From positions 1-64,000 of the forward strand of contig NZ_CABVPL010000042.1 of the NCBI RefSeq assembly GCF_902499045.1: DNA of 64,000 bases, given 5' to 3'. This stretch comes from Burkholderia latens. Its GTDB lineage: Bacteria; Pseudomonadota; Gammaproteobacteria; Burkholderiales; Burkholderiaceae. The translations under genes and the position numbers were made by a program. This document shows, in pieces, positions 18,006-27,114 of this stretch (its first letter is position 1; each line of letters starts with the position of its first letter). Below the pieces are notes generated by a model, which was not told the DNA's origin, did no database searches, and was given only the letters and a program-made list of their open reading frames with translations.

Positions 18006-19229
18006 CTAGCCGTTCATTCGGCGAAACACGGTCGAACCGCCGCGCACGACCTGCTCGCACAGCGGCCGGCCGATCCAGTACGCGAGCTCGGACAGCGAGC
18101 CGACCGACCACGCGGCGAAGTCGGCCTGACGGCCGACTGCGAGCGCGCCGTGACGATCCGCGCGGCCGAGCGCCGCGGCCGCATGACGCGTCACGCCTTG
18201 CAGCACCTCGGGCACCGTCATCCGGAACAGCGTGCAGCCGAGATTCATCGTCAGCAGCAGCGATTCGAGCGGCGACGTGCCGGGGTTGTGATCGGTCGCG
18301 AGCGCGATCGGCACGCCGTGCTTGCGCAGCAGTTCGAGCGGCGGCAGTTGCGTTTCGCGGATGAAGTAGTACGCGCCGGGCAGGAGCACGGCGACCGTGC
18401 CGGCCGCCTTCATCGCTGCGATGCCGGCTTCGTCGAGAAATTCCAGGTGGTCGGCCGACAGCGCGCGGTAACGCGCGGCGAGCGCCGTCCCGCCCGCATT
18501 CGACAGTTGCTCCGCATGCAGTTTCACCGGCAGCCCGCGCCGCGTCGCGGCCTCGAACACGCGCTCGGTCTGCGCAAGCGAAAAGCCGATGCGTTCGCAG
18601 AACACGTCGACCGCGTCGACGAGCCCTTCGTCGGCCAGCGCCGGCAGCATGCGGTCGCACACTTCGTCGATGTACGCATCCGCGCGCCCCGCATATTCGG
18701 GCGGCAGCGCATGCGCGCCGAGGAAGGTCGTGTAGACGGTGACGGGAAAACGCTCGCCGAGCTGGCGCGCGACACGCAGCATCTTGCGCTCGCTCGCGAG
18801 GTCGAGCCCGTAGCCCGACTTGATCTCGATCGCGGTCACGCCTTCGGCGAGCAGCGGCTGCAGGCGGGCGGCGGCCTGCACGAACAGCGTCGTCTCGTCG
18901 GCCGCGCGCGTCGCGCGCACCGTCGACACGATCCCGCCGCCCTGCCGCGCGATCTCCTCGTAGCTGACGCCGGCGAGGCGCTGCGCGAACTCGTCGGCGC
19001 GCGTGCCGCCGTACACGAGGTGCGTATGGCAGTCGACGAGACCCGGCGTCACCCATGCGCCGTGCAGGTCTTCGCGCTGCCAGTGCGCATAACCGTGCGG
19101 CAGCGCGGAAAACGGGCCGAGCCACGCGATCGTGCCGGTTTCGTCGACGGCGATCGCCGCGTCGTCGATCGTTTCGTCGGGATGGCCGTGCGGACACAGC
19201 CTCAAGTGATGCCAGACAGTCGGTTTCAT
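18006..19229 (-). CDS. hutI: Imidazolonepropionase
   Basis: A 407-residue amidohydrolase opening the imidazolone ring to give formimidoylglutamate (third step of histidine breakdown). The metal-binding [19 protein letters not shown] lies near residues 64-82, followed by [29 protein letters not shown] (metal His) and [12 protein letters not shown] with the catalytic Asp. Length and motif order match HutI exactly. The start codon lies 4 nt after the hutD stop (TGAACGCATG), so translation is probably coupled. Confidence 0.96.
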   Translation of the reverse strand: MKPTVWHHLRLCPHGHPDETIDDAAIAVDETGTIAWLGPFSALPHGYAHWQREDLHGAWVTPGLVDCHTHLVYGGTRADEFAQRLAGVSYEEIARQGGGIVSTVRATRAADETTLFVQAAARLQPLLAEGVTAIEIKSGYGLDLASERKMLRVARQLGERFPVTVYTTFLGAHALPPEYAGRADAYIDEVCDRMLPALADEGLVDAVDVFCERIGFSLAQTERVFEAATRRGLPVKLHAEQLSNAGGTALAARYRALSADHLEFLDEAGIAAMKAAGTVAVLLPGAYYFIRETQLPPLELLRKHGVPIALATDHNPGTSPLESLLLTMNLGCTLFRMTVPEVLQGVTRHAAAALGRADRHGALAVGRQADFAAWSVGSLSELAYWIGRPLCEQVVRGGSTVFRRMNG

Positions 19230-19233
19230 GCGT

Positions 19234-19845
19234 TCAATCTCGTGCGCCGACGACGAGCGACACGGCGAGCAGCGCGCCGCCTCCGCTCACGACGACGTCA
19301 AACGCACGCTGCGGCCCGTCGAGCCGCAGCGTGTCCATTGCCTGCAGTGCATAGTGCGTGCCGTCGATGTCGACACCGACCGCGCCCGTTGCGCAGAACA
19401 GCAGCACGGTATCTGCGCGTTCGACGCGATGCGTGCCCTCGGGCCACACGTCGAGCGTGCCGCGCGCGGCCGAGCGGCGCGTCATCAGGTTGAAGTCGCG
19501 CGTCGCGCCGTCATGCAACGTCGCGTCGATCGCGGTTTCGCCCGCGAAGTCCGCACGCGCAAGCGGCGTATCGAGCACGTGGCGCGCGCCGCCCGCTTCC
19601 GCGAGCGTCATGCCCGCGCCGGACAGCAGCACGAGCGTGCGGTCGATGCCGTCGAAACGCGAGAACGGGCCGGGCGCGGCGACGTCCGCGACGCTCACGC
19701 GCCACGCGAATGCGTCGAGCGCGGCGCCAACCGGAAACGCGCCGATTTCGCGCGTCACGCCGCCGCCGTTCTTCCACGGCGACGCGACGAGATCCGCCGC
19801 GCGGATCATCGTCGCGCTCACCGGCGCGTGGTCGAGCGCCGTCAT
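19234..19845 (-). CDS. hutD: HutD family protein
   Basis: A 203-residue cupin-fold protein with the family opening [17 protein letters not shown] (about residues 22-38), [15 protein letters not shown] and FNLMTRR. HutD has no proven enzymatic activity; in Pseudomonas it is thought to limit the concentration of a hut intermediate such as urocanate or formylglutamate and so tune operon induction. It sits 2 bp after hutU and 4 bp before hutI, so it is fully embedded in the operon. Confidence 0.93.
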   Translation of the reverse strand: MTALDHAPVSATMIRAADLVASPWKNGGGVTREIGAFPVGAALDAFAWRVSVADVAAPGPFSRFDGIDRTLVLLSGAGMTLAEAGGARHVLDTPLARADFAGETAIDATLHDGATRDFNLMTRRSAARGTLDVWPEGTHRVERADTVLLFCATGAVGVDIDGTHYALQAMDTLRLDGPQRAFDVVVSGGGALLAVSLVVGARD

Positions 19846-19847
19846 GC

Positions 19848-21536
19848 TCAGCGGCCGAGCATCGGCAGCTTCAGGCCGGCTTCGCGAGCCGTCTGCTGCG
19901 CGAGCTCGTAGCCGGCATCCGCGTGGCGCATCACGCCTGTGGCCGGATCGTTCAGCAGCACGCGGCCCAGACGTTCGTGCGCGTCAGCCGTGCCGTCGGC
20001 GACGATCACGACGCCCGAGTGCTGCGAGAAACCCATCCCGACGCCGCCGCCATGGTGCAGCGACACCCACGACGCGCCGCCTGCGGTGTTCAGCAGCGCA
20101 TTCAGCAACGGCCAGTCGCTGACGGCGTCCGAACCGTCCTTCATCGATTCCGTCTCGCGGTTCGGGCTCGCGACCGAACCGGTGTCGAGGTGGTCACGGC
20201 CGATCACGATCGGCGCCTTCAGTTCGCCGTTCTTCACCATCTCGTTGAATGCCTGGCCGAGGCGGTAGCGATCCTTCACGCCGACCCAGCAGATCCGCGC
20301 CGGCAGGCCCTGGAACGCGATGCGCTCACGCGCCATGTCGAGCCAGTTGTGCAGGTGCGGATCGTCGGGGATCAGTTCCTTCACCTTCTGGTCGGTCTTG
20401 TAGATATCCTCAGGATCGCCGGACAGCGCGACCCAGCGGAACGGGCCCTTGCCTTCGCAGAACAGCGGGCGGATGTACGCCGGCACGAAGCCCGGGAAGT
20501 CGAACGCGTTCTCGACGCCCATTTCCAGCGCCATCTGGCGGATGTTGTTGCCGTAGTCGAGCGTGGCCGCGCCGCGTTCCTGCAGCGTCAGCATCGCGCG
20601 CACCTGGACGGCCATCGACTGCTTCGCGACCTTCACGATGCTTTGCGGATCGACCTTCTGCGCCTCGCGCCATTGCGCGACGGTCCAGCCTTGCGGCAGG
20701 TAGCCGTTGATCGGGTCGTGCGCGCTCGTCTGGTCGGTCACGCAATCGGGCGTGATGCCGCGCTGCACGAGTTCGGCGAACACGTCGGCCGCGTTGCCGA
20801 GCAGGCCGACCGACACCGGCTTGCCGGTGCGCTTCGCTTCGTCGATCATGCCGAGCGCTTCGTCGAGCGTCGTCGCTTTCTTGTCGACGTAACGCGTCTT
20901 CAGTCGGAAATCGATGCGCGTCTCGTCGCATTCGACCGCGATCATCGAGAAGCCGGCCATCGTCGCCGCGAGCGGCTGCGCGCCGCCCATCCCGCCGAGG
21001 CCACCCGTCAGGATCCAGCGGCCCGACGGATCGCCGTTGAAGTGCTGGTTCGCGACCGAGAAGAAGGTTTCATAGGTGCCCTGCACGATGCCCTGGCTGC
21101 CGATGTAGATCCAGCTTCCGGCCGTCATCTGGCCGTACATCATCAGGCCCTTCCGGTCGAGCTCGTGGAAGTGATCCCAGGTCGCCCAGTGCGGCACCAG
21201 GTTCGAGTTCGCGAGCAGCACGCGCGGCGCATCCTTGTGCGTGCGGAACACACCGACCGGCTTGCCCGACTGGATCAGCAGCGTTTCGTTCTCTTCCAGA
21301 TCCTTCAGCGACGCGAGGATCTGGTCGTAGCATTCCCAGTTGCGCGCCGCGCGGCCGATGCCGCCGTACACGACGAGCGCGTGCGGATGCTCGGCGACTT
21401 CCGGATCGAGGTTGTTCTGGATCATCCGGTACGCCGCTTCGGCCAGCCAGGTCTTGCAGACTTTCTCGCTGCCGCGCGGCGCGCGGATCGTGCGCGTCGG
21501 GTCGAGACGGGGATCGATGTGTTTCGGATGGTTCAT
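19848..21536 (-). CDS. hutU: Urocanate hydratase
   Basis: A 562-residue NAD-dependent enzyme that hydrates urocanate to imidazolonepropionate. Typical segments are [45 protein letters not shown], and [20 protein letters not shown] (NAD binding); the C-terminal part shows [17 protein letters not shown] with catalytic/NAD contacts. The N-terminal [13 protein letters not shown] is the standard start and GGGAG lies 9 nt before the ATG. Second enzyme of the pathway, 39 bp after hutC. Confidence 0.97.
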   Translation of the reverse strand: MNHPKHIDPRLDPTRTIRAPRGSEKVCKTWLAEAAYRMIQNNLDPEVAEHPHALVVYGGIGRAARNWECYDQILASLKDLEENETLLIQSGKPVGVFRTHKDAPRVLLANSNLVPHWATWDHFHELDRKGLMMYGQMTAGSWIYIGSQGIVQGTYETFFSVANQHFNGDPSGRWILTGGLGGMGGAQPLAATMAGFSMIAVECDETRIDFRLKTRYVDKKATTLDEALGMIDEAKRTGKPVSVGLLGNAADVFAELVQRGITPDCVTDQTSAHDPINGYLPQGWTVAQWREAQKVDPQSIVKVAKQSMAVQVRAMLTLQERGAATLDYGNNIRQMALEMGVENAFDFPGFVPAYIRPLFCEGKGPFRWVALSGDPEDIYKTDQKVKELIPDDPHLHNWLDMARERIAFQGLPARICWVGVKDRYRLGQAFNEMVKNGELKAPIVIGRDHLDTGSVASPNRETESMKDGSDAVSDWPLLNALLNTAGGASWVSLHHGGGVGMGFSQHSGVVIVADGTADAHERLGRVLLNDPATGVMRHADAGYELAQQTAREAGLKLPMLGR

Positions 21537-21575
21537 GACGACTGCTCCCGAGGGAAATTGAGGATCATTGAGAAA

Positions 21576-22271
21576 TCAGAAATGCCCGGTGAAGCGATAC
21601 CGGCTGCCGGGATGCCACAGATTCGCCACCGACGCGACGACGCCCTGCGACCAGGTGCGCCGATGCAGAACCAGACACGGCTCGACGTCCGCCATCCGCA
21701 GCTGCTCGCGCCGCTCGGGCGCCGGAGCCGCCGCTTCGATCCGGTACTCGACGCGCTGCAGCGGCGCCGCGCGCATCAGGTACAGGTTCGGCGTCGTGTT
21801 CGTGAAGTCCTGCTCGGCATAATCCGGCGCGACCGCCGGGTTCACCCACCGTTCTTCGAGCTGGACGGGTTCGTCGTTCTCGAAGTGCAACACCTGCGAA
21901 TGAAACAGCTTCGCGCGCACGGCCACCTGCATCTCGTCGGCGAGCGCCTCGTCGGCGCGGATGGTCTCGAGGCCGAGCACGCTCGCGCGATACGCATGCC
22001 CGCGCGCGTCGACCTCCTCCGAGATGCTGCGGATCGCCACCAGCGTCGATTCGTACTTCGGCCGCGCGACGTAGGTGCCCGCGCCCTTCATGCGCGTCAG
22101 CACCTGCTCGGCCGTCAGCTCGCGCAACGCGCGGTTGACGGTCATGCGCGCGACCTTGAACTCGCGCGCCAGCTCGTTCTCGGACGGCACCTGGTCGCCC
22201 TCCGCCCACTCGCCGGCGTGAATGCGGCCCAGGATGAAATCCTTGATCTCCTGGTAGACCGGCGCGCTCAT
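21576..22271 (-). CDS. hutC: Histidine utilization repressor (GntR/UTRA family)
   Basis: A 231-residue repressor. The GntR winged helix lies at about residues 1-70 (VYQEIKDFILGRIHAGEWAEGDQVPSENELAREFKVARMTVNRAL) and a UTRA ligand domain follows, ending with the HutC-like LWHPGSRYRFTGHF. In known systems HutC binds CTTGTnTAnACAAG palindromes and is released by urocanate. Two such palindromes lie in front of hutH. The gene sits inside the operon between hutH and hutU, starting 4 nt after the hutH stop, so the repressor is co-transcribed with its targets (negative autoregulation). Confidence 0.95.
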   Translation of the reverse strand: MSAPVYQEIKDFILGRIHAGEWAEGDQVPSENELAREFKVARMTVNRALRELTAEQVLTRMKGAGTYVARPKYESTLVAIRSISEEVDARGHAYRASVLGLETIRADEALADEMQVAVRAKLFHSQVLHFENDEPVQLEERWVNPAVAPDYAEQDFTNTTPNLYLMRAAPLQRVEYRIEAAAPAPERREQLRMADVEPCLVLHRRTWSQGVVASVANLWHPGSRYRFTGHF

Positions 22272-22275
22272 GAGC

Positions 22276-23799
22276 TTACTGTTCCGATGCGAACGAGAAC
22301 GGCGCGACCTTCGCGAACGCACGCTCGCCGACCAGCTTCGCGATCACCGCGATGTCCGGCGCGAAGTAGTGATCGAGCTCGTAGTGCGCGACCTTGCTGC
22401 GGATCGTTTCCATCACCGGCGCGAGCTTCGGGCTCGTGTGGTACGGCGCGCGCAGATCGACGCCTTGCGCGGCAGCCAGCAGTTCGATCGCGAGGATGTG
22501 CTTCGTGTTGTCCGCGATGTCGGCGAGCTTGCGCGCGGCGAACGTCGCCATCGACACGTGGTCTTCCTGGTTCGCCGAGGTCGGCAGCGAGTCCACCGAT
22601 GCCGGGTGCGCGAGCGTCTTGTTTTCCGATGCGAGCGCGGCCGCCGTCACGTGCGCGATCATGAACCCGGAGTTCACGCCGCCGTCCTTCACGAGGAACG
22701 GGGGCAGCCCCGACAGCGTCGCGTCGATCAGCAGCGCGATGCGGCGTTCGGCCAGCGCACCGATTTCCGATGCGGCGAGCGCGAGGTTGTCGGCCGCGAA
22801 CGCGACCGGCTCCGCATGGAAGTTGCCGCCCGACAGCACTTCGCCGGTATCCGGGAAGATCAGCGGGTTGTCCGACACGGCGTTCGCTTCGACGAGCAGC
22901 ACGTCGGCCGCGTGGCGCATCTGGTCTAGGCACGCGCCCATCACCTGCGGCTGGCAGCGCAGGCTGTACGGATCCTGCACCTTGTCGCAGTCGCGGTGCG
23001 ACTGGTTGATCGGCGAGCCTTCGAGCAGTTCGCGGTACGACGCTGCCGCGTCGATCTGGCCTTGATGGCCGCGCAGTTCGTGGATGCGCGCGTCGAACGG
23101 CTTCACCGAGCCCGCTGCCGCGTCGACCGACAGCGCACCCGCGACGAGCGCGGTGCGGTACAGGTCTTCGATCGCGAACATGTTGTCGAGCGCGAGCGCA
23201 GTCGATGCCTGCGTACCGTTCAGGAGCGCGAGGCCTTCCTTCGCCTGCAGCGTCAGCGGCGCGAGGCCCGCGACGCGCAGACCGTCGAGCGCGCTTGCGC
23301 GCTCGCCGCGGATGAACACTTCGCCGACGCCGAGCAGCACGGCCGACATGTGCGCGAGCGGCGCGAGATCGCCGGACGCGCCGACCGAGCCCTTCACCGG
23401 AATCAGCGGCAGCACGTCGGCGTTGAACAGCGTGATCAGCGCGTCCATCACTTCACGACGGATGCCCGAATGGCCGCGGCCGAGGCTCGACAGCTTCAGC
23501 GCCATCAGCAGACGCACCGACGAGCGCGCCATCGGCTCGCCCACGCCGACCGCGTGCGACAGCACCAGGTTCTTCTGCAGCAGCTCGAGCTGGTCGTGCG
23601 GAATATGCGTGCTGGCCAGACGGCCGAAGCCCGTGTTGATGCCGTATGCCGGCTCACCCTTCGCCGCGATGTCGGCGACGGCCTTCGCGCCTGCGTCGAT
23701 CTTCGCGAAGCTGGCCGGGTCGAGCTGCAGCTGCACGGGCTCGCGAGCGATCTTGCGCAGTTGCGGGAGCGTCAGGTGGCCGGGGGTCAACGTAATCAT
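22276..23799 (-). CDS. hutH: Histidine ammonia-lyase
   Basis: A 507-residue cytoplasmic enzyme that removes ammonia from L-histidine to give urocanate. The self-processing Ala-Ser-Gly triad that forms the MIO electrophile is at residues 141-143 within [15 protein letters not shown]. Other family segments are [11 protein letters not shown] near 52-62 and [13 protein letters not shown]. Length is standard. First structural gene of the hut operon; its ATG at 23799 lies 39 nt downstream of the -10 element and directly behind HutC operator 1. Confidence 0.97.
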   Translation of the reverse strand: MITLTPGHLTLPQLRKIAREPVQLQLDPASFAKIDAGAKAVADIAAKGEPAYGINTGFGRLASTHIPHDQLELLQKNLVLSHAVGVGEPMARSSVRLLMALKLSSLGRGHSGIRREVMDALITLFNADVLPLIPVKGSVGASGDLAPLAHMSAVLLGVGEVFIRGERASALDGLRVAGLAPLTLQAKEGLALLNGTQASTALALDNMFAIEDLYRTALVAGALSVDAAAGSVKPFDARIHELRGHQGQIDAAASYRELLEGSPINQSHRDCDKVQDPYSLRCQPQVMGACLDQMRHAADVLLVEANAVSDNPLIFPDTGEVLSGGNFHAEPVAFAADNLALAASEIGALAERRIALLIDATLSGLPPFLVKDGGVNSGFMIAHVTAAALASENKTLAHPASVDSLPTSANQEDHVSMATFAARKLADIADNTKHILAIELLAAAQGVDLRAPYHTSPKLAPVMETIRSKVAHYELDHYFAPDIAVIAKLVGERAFAKVAPFSFASEQ

Positions 23800-23810
23800 G
23801 TGAGCAATCC

Positions 23811-23822
23811 TGTCTAGACAAG
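23811..23822. promoter_or_regulatory. HutC operator 1 (downstream of the hut transcription start)
   Basis: TGTCTAGACA (23811-23820) is a perfect palindrome matching the core of the HutC site and is extended by AG on one side. It lies between the -10 element and the hutH start codon, 45 bp centre-to-centre from operator 2. Confidence 0.82.
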
Positions 23823-23837
23823 TTCGGGATGGATTGC

Positions 23838-23867
23838 AGTGTAGCCACCGGAACTTGTCTAGACAAG
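23838..23867 (-). promoter_or_regulatory. hut operon promoter overlapping HutC operator 2
   Basis: Reading the minus strand, TTGTCT (23866-23861), a 17-bp spacer and TACACT (23843-23838) form a sigma-70 promoter. The -35 hexamer lies inside the perfect palindrome CTTGTCTAGACAAG (23854-23867), the full HutC consensus, so bound repressor would cover the -35 while operator 1 blocks the initially transcribed region. Confidence 0.82.
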
Positions 23868-23951
23868 TCCGTTTTCACGATTTCGACTCGGGAGTTTCCC
23901 TGATGCCCGGCGCGGCCCGCGCCACAGGGCCGTCAAGTCGGCCAATTAACA

Positions 23952-23983
23952 TATGTTGCAATCTTTTTGTTTTTGGCAACATA
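23952..23983. promoter_or_regulatory. Wide inverted repeat before the binding-protein gene
   Basis: TATGTTGC (23952-23959) and its inverse GCAACATA (23976-23983) flank a T-rich 16-bp centre, 42 bp before the start codon at 24025. It may be an operator with half-sites about two turns apart, or an RNA hairpin in the leader. Confidence 0.45.
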
Positions 23984-24024
23984 CGAATCCACCCTTCCCT
24001 GCAGTCCGCTAACGGAGACCCGCC

Positions 24025-24945
24025 ATGACCATCCCGCCTCGATTGACCGCGCTGTTCGGCCGCAGCGTGCTCGTCGCCGTCTGCGCGCTCGCGTGCGGCG
24101 CATCGCTCGCCGCCGAGCCGCCGTCCGGCACGCTCGAAAAAGTCCGGCAGGCGAACCTGATCTCGATCGGCCATCGCGAGACGTCGGTGCCGTTCTCGTA
24201 CGTCGACGCGAGCGGCAAGGTGATCGGCTTCTCGCAGGACCTGTGCGATCGCGTGATCGCGGCGGTGAAGGCGCGCACCGGCAAGCCCGATCTGCAGGTG
24301 CGCTTCATCCCGGTAACGTCGCAGAACCGCATCCCGCTCGTGCAGAACGGCACCGTCGATCTCGAATGCGGGGTGACGACCAACCTCGCCGCGCGGCACG
24401 CGCAGGTCGCGTTCTCGACCACCTTCTTCGTTGCGACGACGCGCCTGCTCACGCGCACGAGCTCGGGCATCCGCGACTTCCCCGATCTCGCCGGCAAGAC
24501 GGTCGTGACGAATCAGGGCACGACGTCCGAACGCCTGCTGCGCAAGATGAACGAGGAGAAGAAGATGAACATGCAGATCATCAGCGCGAAGGACTACGGC
24601 GAAGGACGCCTCACGCTCGAATCGGGCCGCGCGGCCGCCTACATGATGGACGACGTGCTGCTCGCCGGCGTGCGCCAGCTCGCGGCGAAGCCGGCCGACT
24701 GGGCGATCGTCGGCACGCCGCAATCGTCGGAAGCCTACGGATTCATGCTGCGCAAGGACGATCCGCAGTTCAAGGCGCTCGTCGACGGCGTGCTCGTGCA
24801 GTTGATGAAGAGCGGCGAGATCAACGCGCTCTACGACAAATGGTTCATGAAGCCGGTGCCGCCGAAGGGGCTCGCGTTCGACTTTCCGATGAGCGATGCG
24901 ATCAAGGCGCGCTACGCGGCGCCGAACGACGCGCCGCTCGAGTAA
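24025..24945 (+). CDS. Periplasmic amino acid-binding protein (ABC transporter, GltI-like)
   Basis: A 306-residue solute-binding protein. A signal peptide covers about residues 1-29 (RSVLVAVCALACGASLAAEPP). The mature part has LISIGHRETSVPFSYVDASGKVIGFSQDLCDRV and NGTVDLECGVTTNLAARHAQVAFSTTFF, the ligand-binding signature of glutamate/aspartate-type proteins. GGAG lies 7 nt before the ATG. It would capture an acidic or polar amino acid for an ABC permease, but no permease or ATPase gene is adjacent, so it is an orphan component. It is divergent from hutH; a link to histidine or glutamate metabolism is possible but unproved. Confidence 0.88.
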   Translation: MTIPPRLTALFGRSVLVAVCALACGASLAAEPPSGTLEKVRQANLISIGHRETSVPFSYVDASGKVIGFSQDLCDRVIAAVKARTGKPDLQVRFIPVTSQNRIPLVQNGTVDLECGVTTNLAARHAQVAFSTTFFVATTRLLTRTSSGIRDFPDLAGKTVVTNQGTTSERLLRKMNEEKKMNMQIISAKDYGEGRLTLESGRAAAYMMDDVLLAGVRQLAAKPADWAIVGTPQSSEAYGFMLRKDDPQFKALVDGVLVQLMKSGEINALYDKWFMKPVPPKGLAFDFPMSDAIKARYAAPNDAPLE

Positions 24946-24955
24946 GCGCGCGGCT

Positions 24956-25708
24956 TTAGCGCGTCCATGCGACGCACGCGGCGTAGCCTGGTGCCGCGTC
25001 GAACCAGCTCGCGTCGAACGCAGCCACGCCGGCGGCCGGCGCGGCCGGCTCGACGATCGTCGTCGCGGGCGTCGCCGGATCGCGCGGCGGCACGACCGCG
25101 AACGCGCGCAGTCCGCCGACGATGCCGGTGCCCAGCGCCTTCAGCAGCGCCTCCTTCGCGGACCACACGCGCATGAACGCGTCGGCGCGCTCGGCGAGCG
25201 GCAGCTTGTCGAGATACGCGGCCTCGGCCGGCGCGCATACTTCGGCGGCCAGCGCGCGCCAGTCGGCCGTGCGGCCGCAGCGTTCGATATCGACGCCGAC
25301 GCGTGCCGCGGCCGCCCACGCGATCAGCGCGTGATCGCCCGCGTGCGACACGTTGAAATCGAGCGACGCGCGATGCGCGGGATCAAGCGACGGCCGCCCC
25401 GATTCGTCGACGACGATCACGATGTCCTTCGGCGCGGTGCCGAGCGCCGCACCGAGCACGTCGCGCAGCGCGGCGCGCGTGGCGGCGCTGCGCACCGCGT
25501 CCTCGCACCGCAGAAAGCGCGCGGCGCGCGCGCGCTCGGCGTCGCTTAGCGCCGCGTAGGCAGGCGACGCGAGCGGCACATGCCAGTCGAAGTCGATGCG
25601 CGCGACCTGCACGCCGGCACGCGACGCGGCAGGCGGCACGTCCAGCATGTTCGCGCGCCACGCGCGGGACGGATCGGCAGGCATCTCGGAATCGGGTGGA
25701 GCGGACAT
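24956..25708 (-). CDS. 4'-phosphopantetheinyl transferase (Sfp type)
   Basis: A 250-residue enzyme that transfers phosphopantetheine from CoA to acyl- or peptidyl-carrier proteins. Motifs are in order: LDFNVSHAGDHALIAW (P1-like), VGVDIER (Mg2+-binding Asp and Glu, about residues 136-142) and FMRVWSAKEALLKALGTG (about 178-195, with the WxxKEA core). Size places it in the broad-specificity Sfp group that serves polyketide and non-ribosomal peptide synthetases. No carrier-protein gene lies in the window. The gene converges on the binding-protein gene, 10 bp from its stop, and is 160 bp downstream of the hydrolase. Confidence 0.9.
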   Translation of the reverse strand: MSAPPDSEMPADPSRAWRANMLDVPPAASRAGVQVARIDFDWHVPLASPAYAALSDAERARAARFLRCEDAVRSAATRAALRDVLGAALGTAPKDIVIVVDESGRPSLDPAHRASLDFNVSHAGDHALIAWAAAARVGVDIERCGRTADWRALAAEVCAPAEAAYLDKLPLAERADAFMRVWSAKEALLKALGTGIVGGLRAFAVVPPRDPATPATTIVEPAAPAAGVAAFDASWFDAAPGYAACVAWTR

Positions 25709-25867
25709 CGGCAGGCAGCGGCCAGTCGGATCAAACGTGCGATGTTAATCGATCGCGCCGGAGCTGAACCGGCGCGTTCGGGTCGGGCTCGCACACTCGC
25801 CGTATCGCGGGCGCCACCGCTTCGTCGAGGCGTCCGCCTGCTTGCCGGGTCGCGCGCACGTGCGCGT

Positions 25868-26992
25868 TCAGCCGTGCGCGATGGCACCCGGCACGCCGCT
25901 TCCCGCCGGTGTCGCGCGCCGAGCCGGATGACGTGCATGCACGCGGCCCGGCGCATCGGCCGACAGCGCGCCATGCCGCAGCCAGTCGAGCGCGACCGGC
26001 CACAGCGTGTCGGTGAAGCGGCTGTGGAAGAACGCGAAGTGGCCGATCGCATCGACGCCGATGTCGCGCGGCGCGATCCGCAGATGCGTGACGTCGCTGC
26101 CCGTGTAGTAGCCGGCCAGCCGCTCGATCGCGTCGACCGTGCCGAAGCCGTCGTCGTCGATGCCGATCGCGAGCATCGGCGCCGACAGCCGTGCGAAGCG
26201 GGCCGGCAATGCCGCGCGGCTGGCGGCGGGCTCGGCGAGCGGGCCGCGCGTATATGCGTCCTCGAAGCGCGGCTGCGAACGCACCCACGACAGCGCGACG
26301 CCGCGCGGCGTGTCCTCCATCCAGCCGAGCCGCTTCGCCGGCACGTAGCCGAACACGGCCGCAAGCGCCGGCATCGCGACGTGCCACTTCCACCACATGC
26401 GCCGCCGCTCTTCCGGCCGATAGTCGCCCCAGTACGCATACTGCGCGCCGACCGTCACCACGTGACGCACGTGCGCATTCGACGCGGCGAGCCCGAGCAC
26501 GCAGCCGCCGATGCTGTGCGCGACGACGTCGAGCGGCTGGCCCGGAAACGCGTCGCGCGCATACTGCAGCGCAGCCTCGCAATCGAGCCGGCCCCAGTCG
26601 AGCCAGTTCGCGCGCAGCGTCGCGAGACGCGCGGGGCGCGATCCGCCGATACCTCGATAGTCGTAGACGAGCACGTCGCGGCCCTGCGCGAACAGCCATG
26701 CCGCGAAACGGAAGTAATAGTCGCAGCGCACCGACGTCGCGCAATTGATGACCGTCACGGGCCGCACGGCGCCGCCGCCGCGATGCCGCCACACGTGGCC
26801 GCGCAGCAGGTAGCCGTCGGCCGCCGTCAGCGTTATGGGCTCCGGCGGCAACGCGCCCGGCGGGTGGCCGGCTGTTTGGCCGGCTGTTTGGTCGGCTGTT
26901 TGGTCGGCTGTTTGATCGGCTGTTTGGCCGGCCGCTTGGCCGGTCGCGTGGGCGCTGCGCGCCGCGTCGCCTGCTTCGTTCGAAATCGTCAT
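25868..26992 (-). CDS. Alpha/beta hydrolase with repeat-bearing N-terminal extension
   Basis: A 374-residue serine hydrolase. After a low-complexity N-terminus (residues about 16-48) come a beta-strand/loop region with VYDYRGIGGSRPA and the nucleophile elbow VVAHSIGGCVLG with Ser160, an A-H-S-I-G variant of GxSxG. The candidate acid is the Asp in LAIGIDDDGFGTVDA, and the His lies in IDAIGHFAFFHSRF. No secretion signal is seen. The ATG at 26992 has GGAG 6 nt upstream. Residues about 21-43 are near-perfect four-residue repeats of the D/G-Q-T-A type encoded by 12-bp DNA units. The substrate is unknown. Confidence 0.8.
   Translation of the reverse strand: MTISNEAGDAARSAHATGQAAGQTADQTADQTADQTAGQTAGHPPGALPPEPITLTAADGYLLRGHVWRHRGGGAVRPVTVINCATSVRCDYYFRFAAWLFAQGRDVLVYDYRGIGGSRPARLATLRANWLDWGRLDCEAALQYARDAFPGQPLDVVAHSIGGCVLGLAASNAHVRHVVTVGAQYAYWGDYRPEERRRMWWKWHVAMPALAAVFGYVPAKRLGWMEDTPRGVALSWVRSQPRFEDAYTRGPLAEPAASRAALPARFARLSAPMLAIGIDDDGFGTVDAIERLAGYYTGSDVTHLRIAPRDIGVDAIGHFAFFHSRFTDTLWPVALDWLRHGALSADAPGRVHARHPARRATPAGSGVPGAIAHG
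26871..26942. repeat. 12-bp tandem repeat, six units, inside the hydrolase gene
   Basis: Six contiguous 12-bp units of the form GCTGTTTGGYCG (units 1-5 nearly identical, unit 6 diverged to GCCGCTTGGCCG). They are in frame, so copy number changes would add or remove four residues each without breaking the protein. Confidence 0.9.
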
Positions 26993-27114
26993 TCTGTCTC
27001 CTGCCCGGTGCGCCGCATCGCCAGGCGCCCTGCCCGATCGGCCAGCCTCCATTGAACTTGACGCGCCCCGCGTTCTCAACCAATCTTGCTGATCCGTTCG
27101 CATGAGCCCTACGC

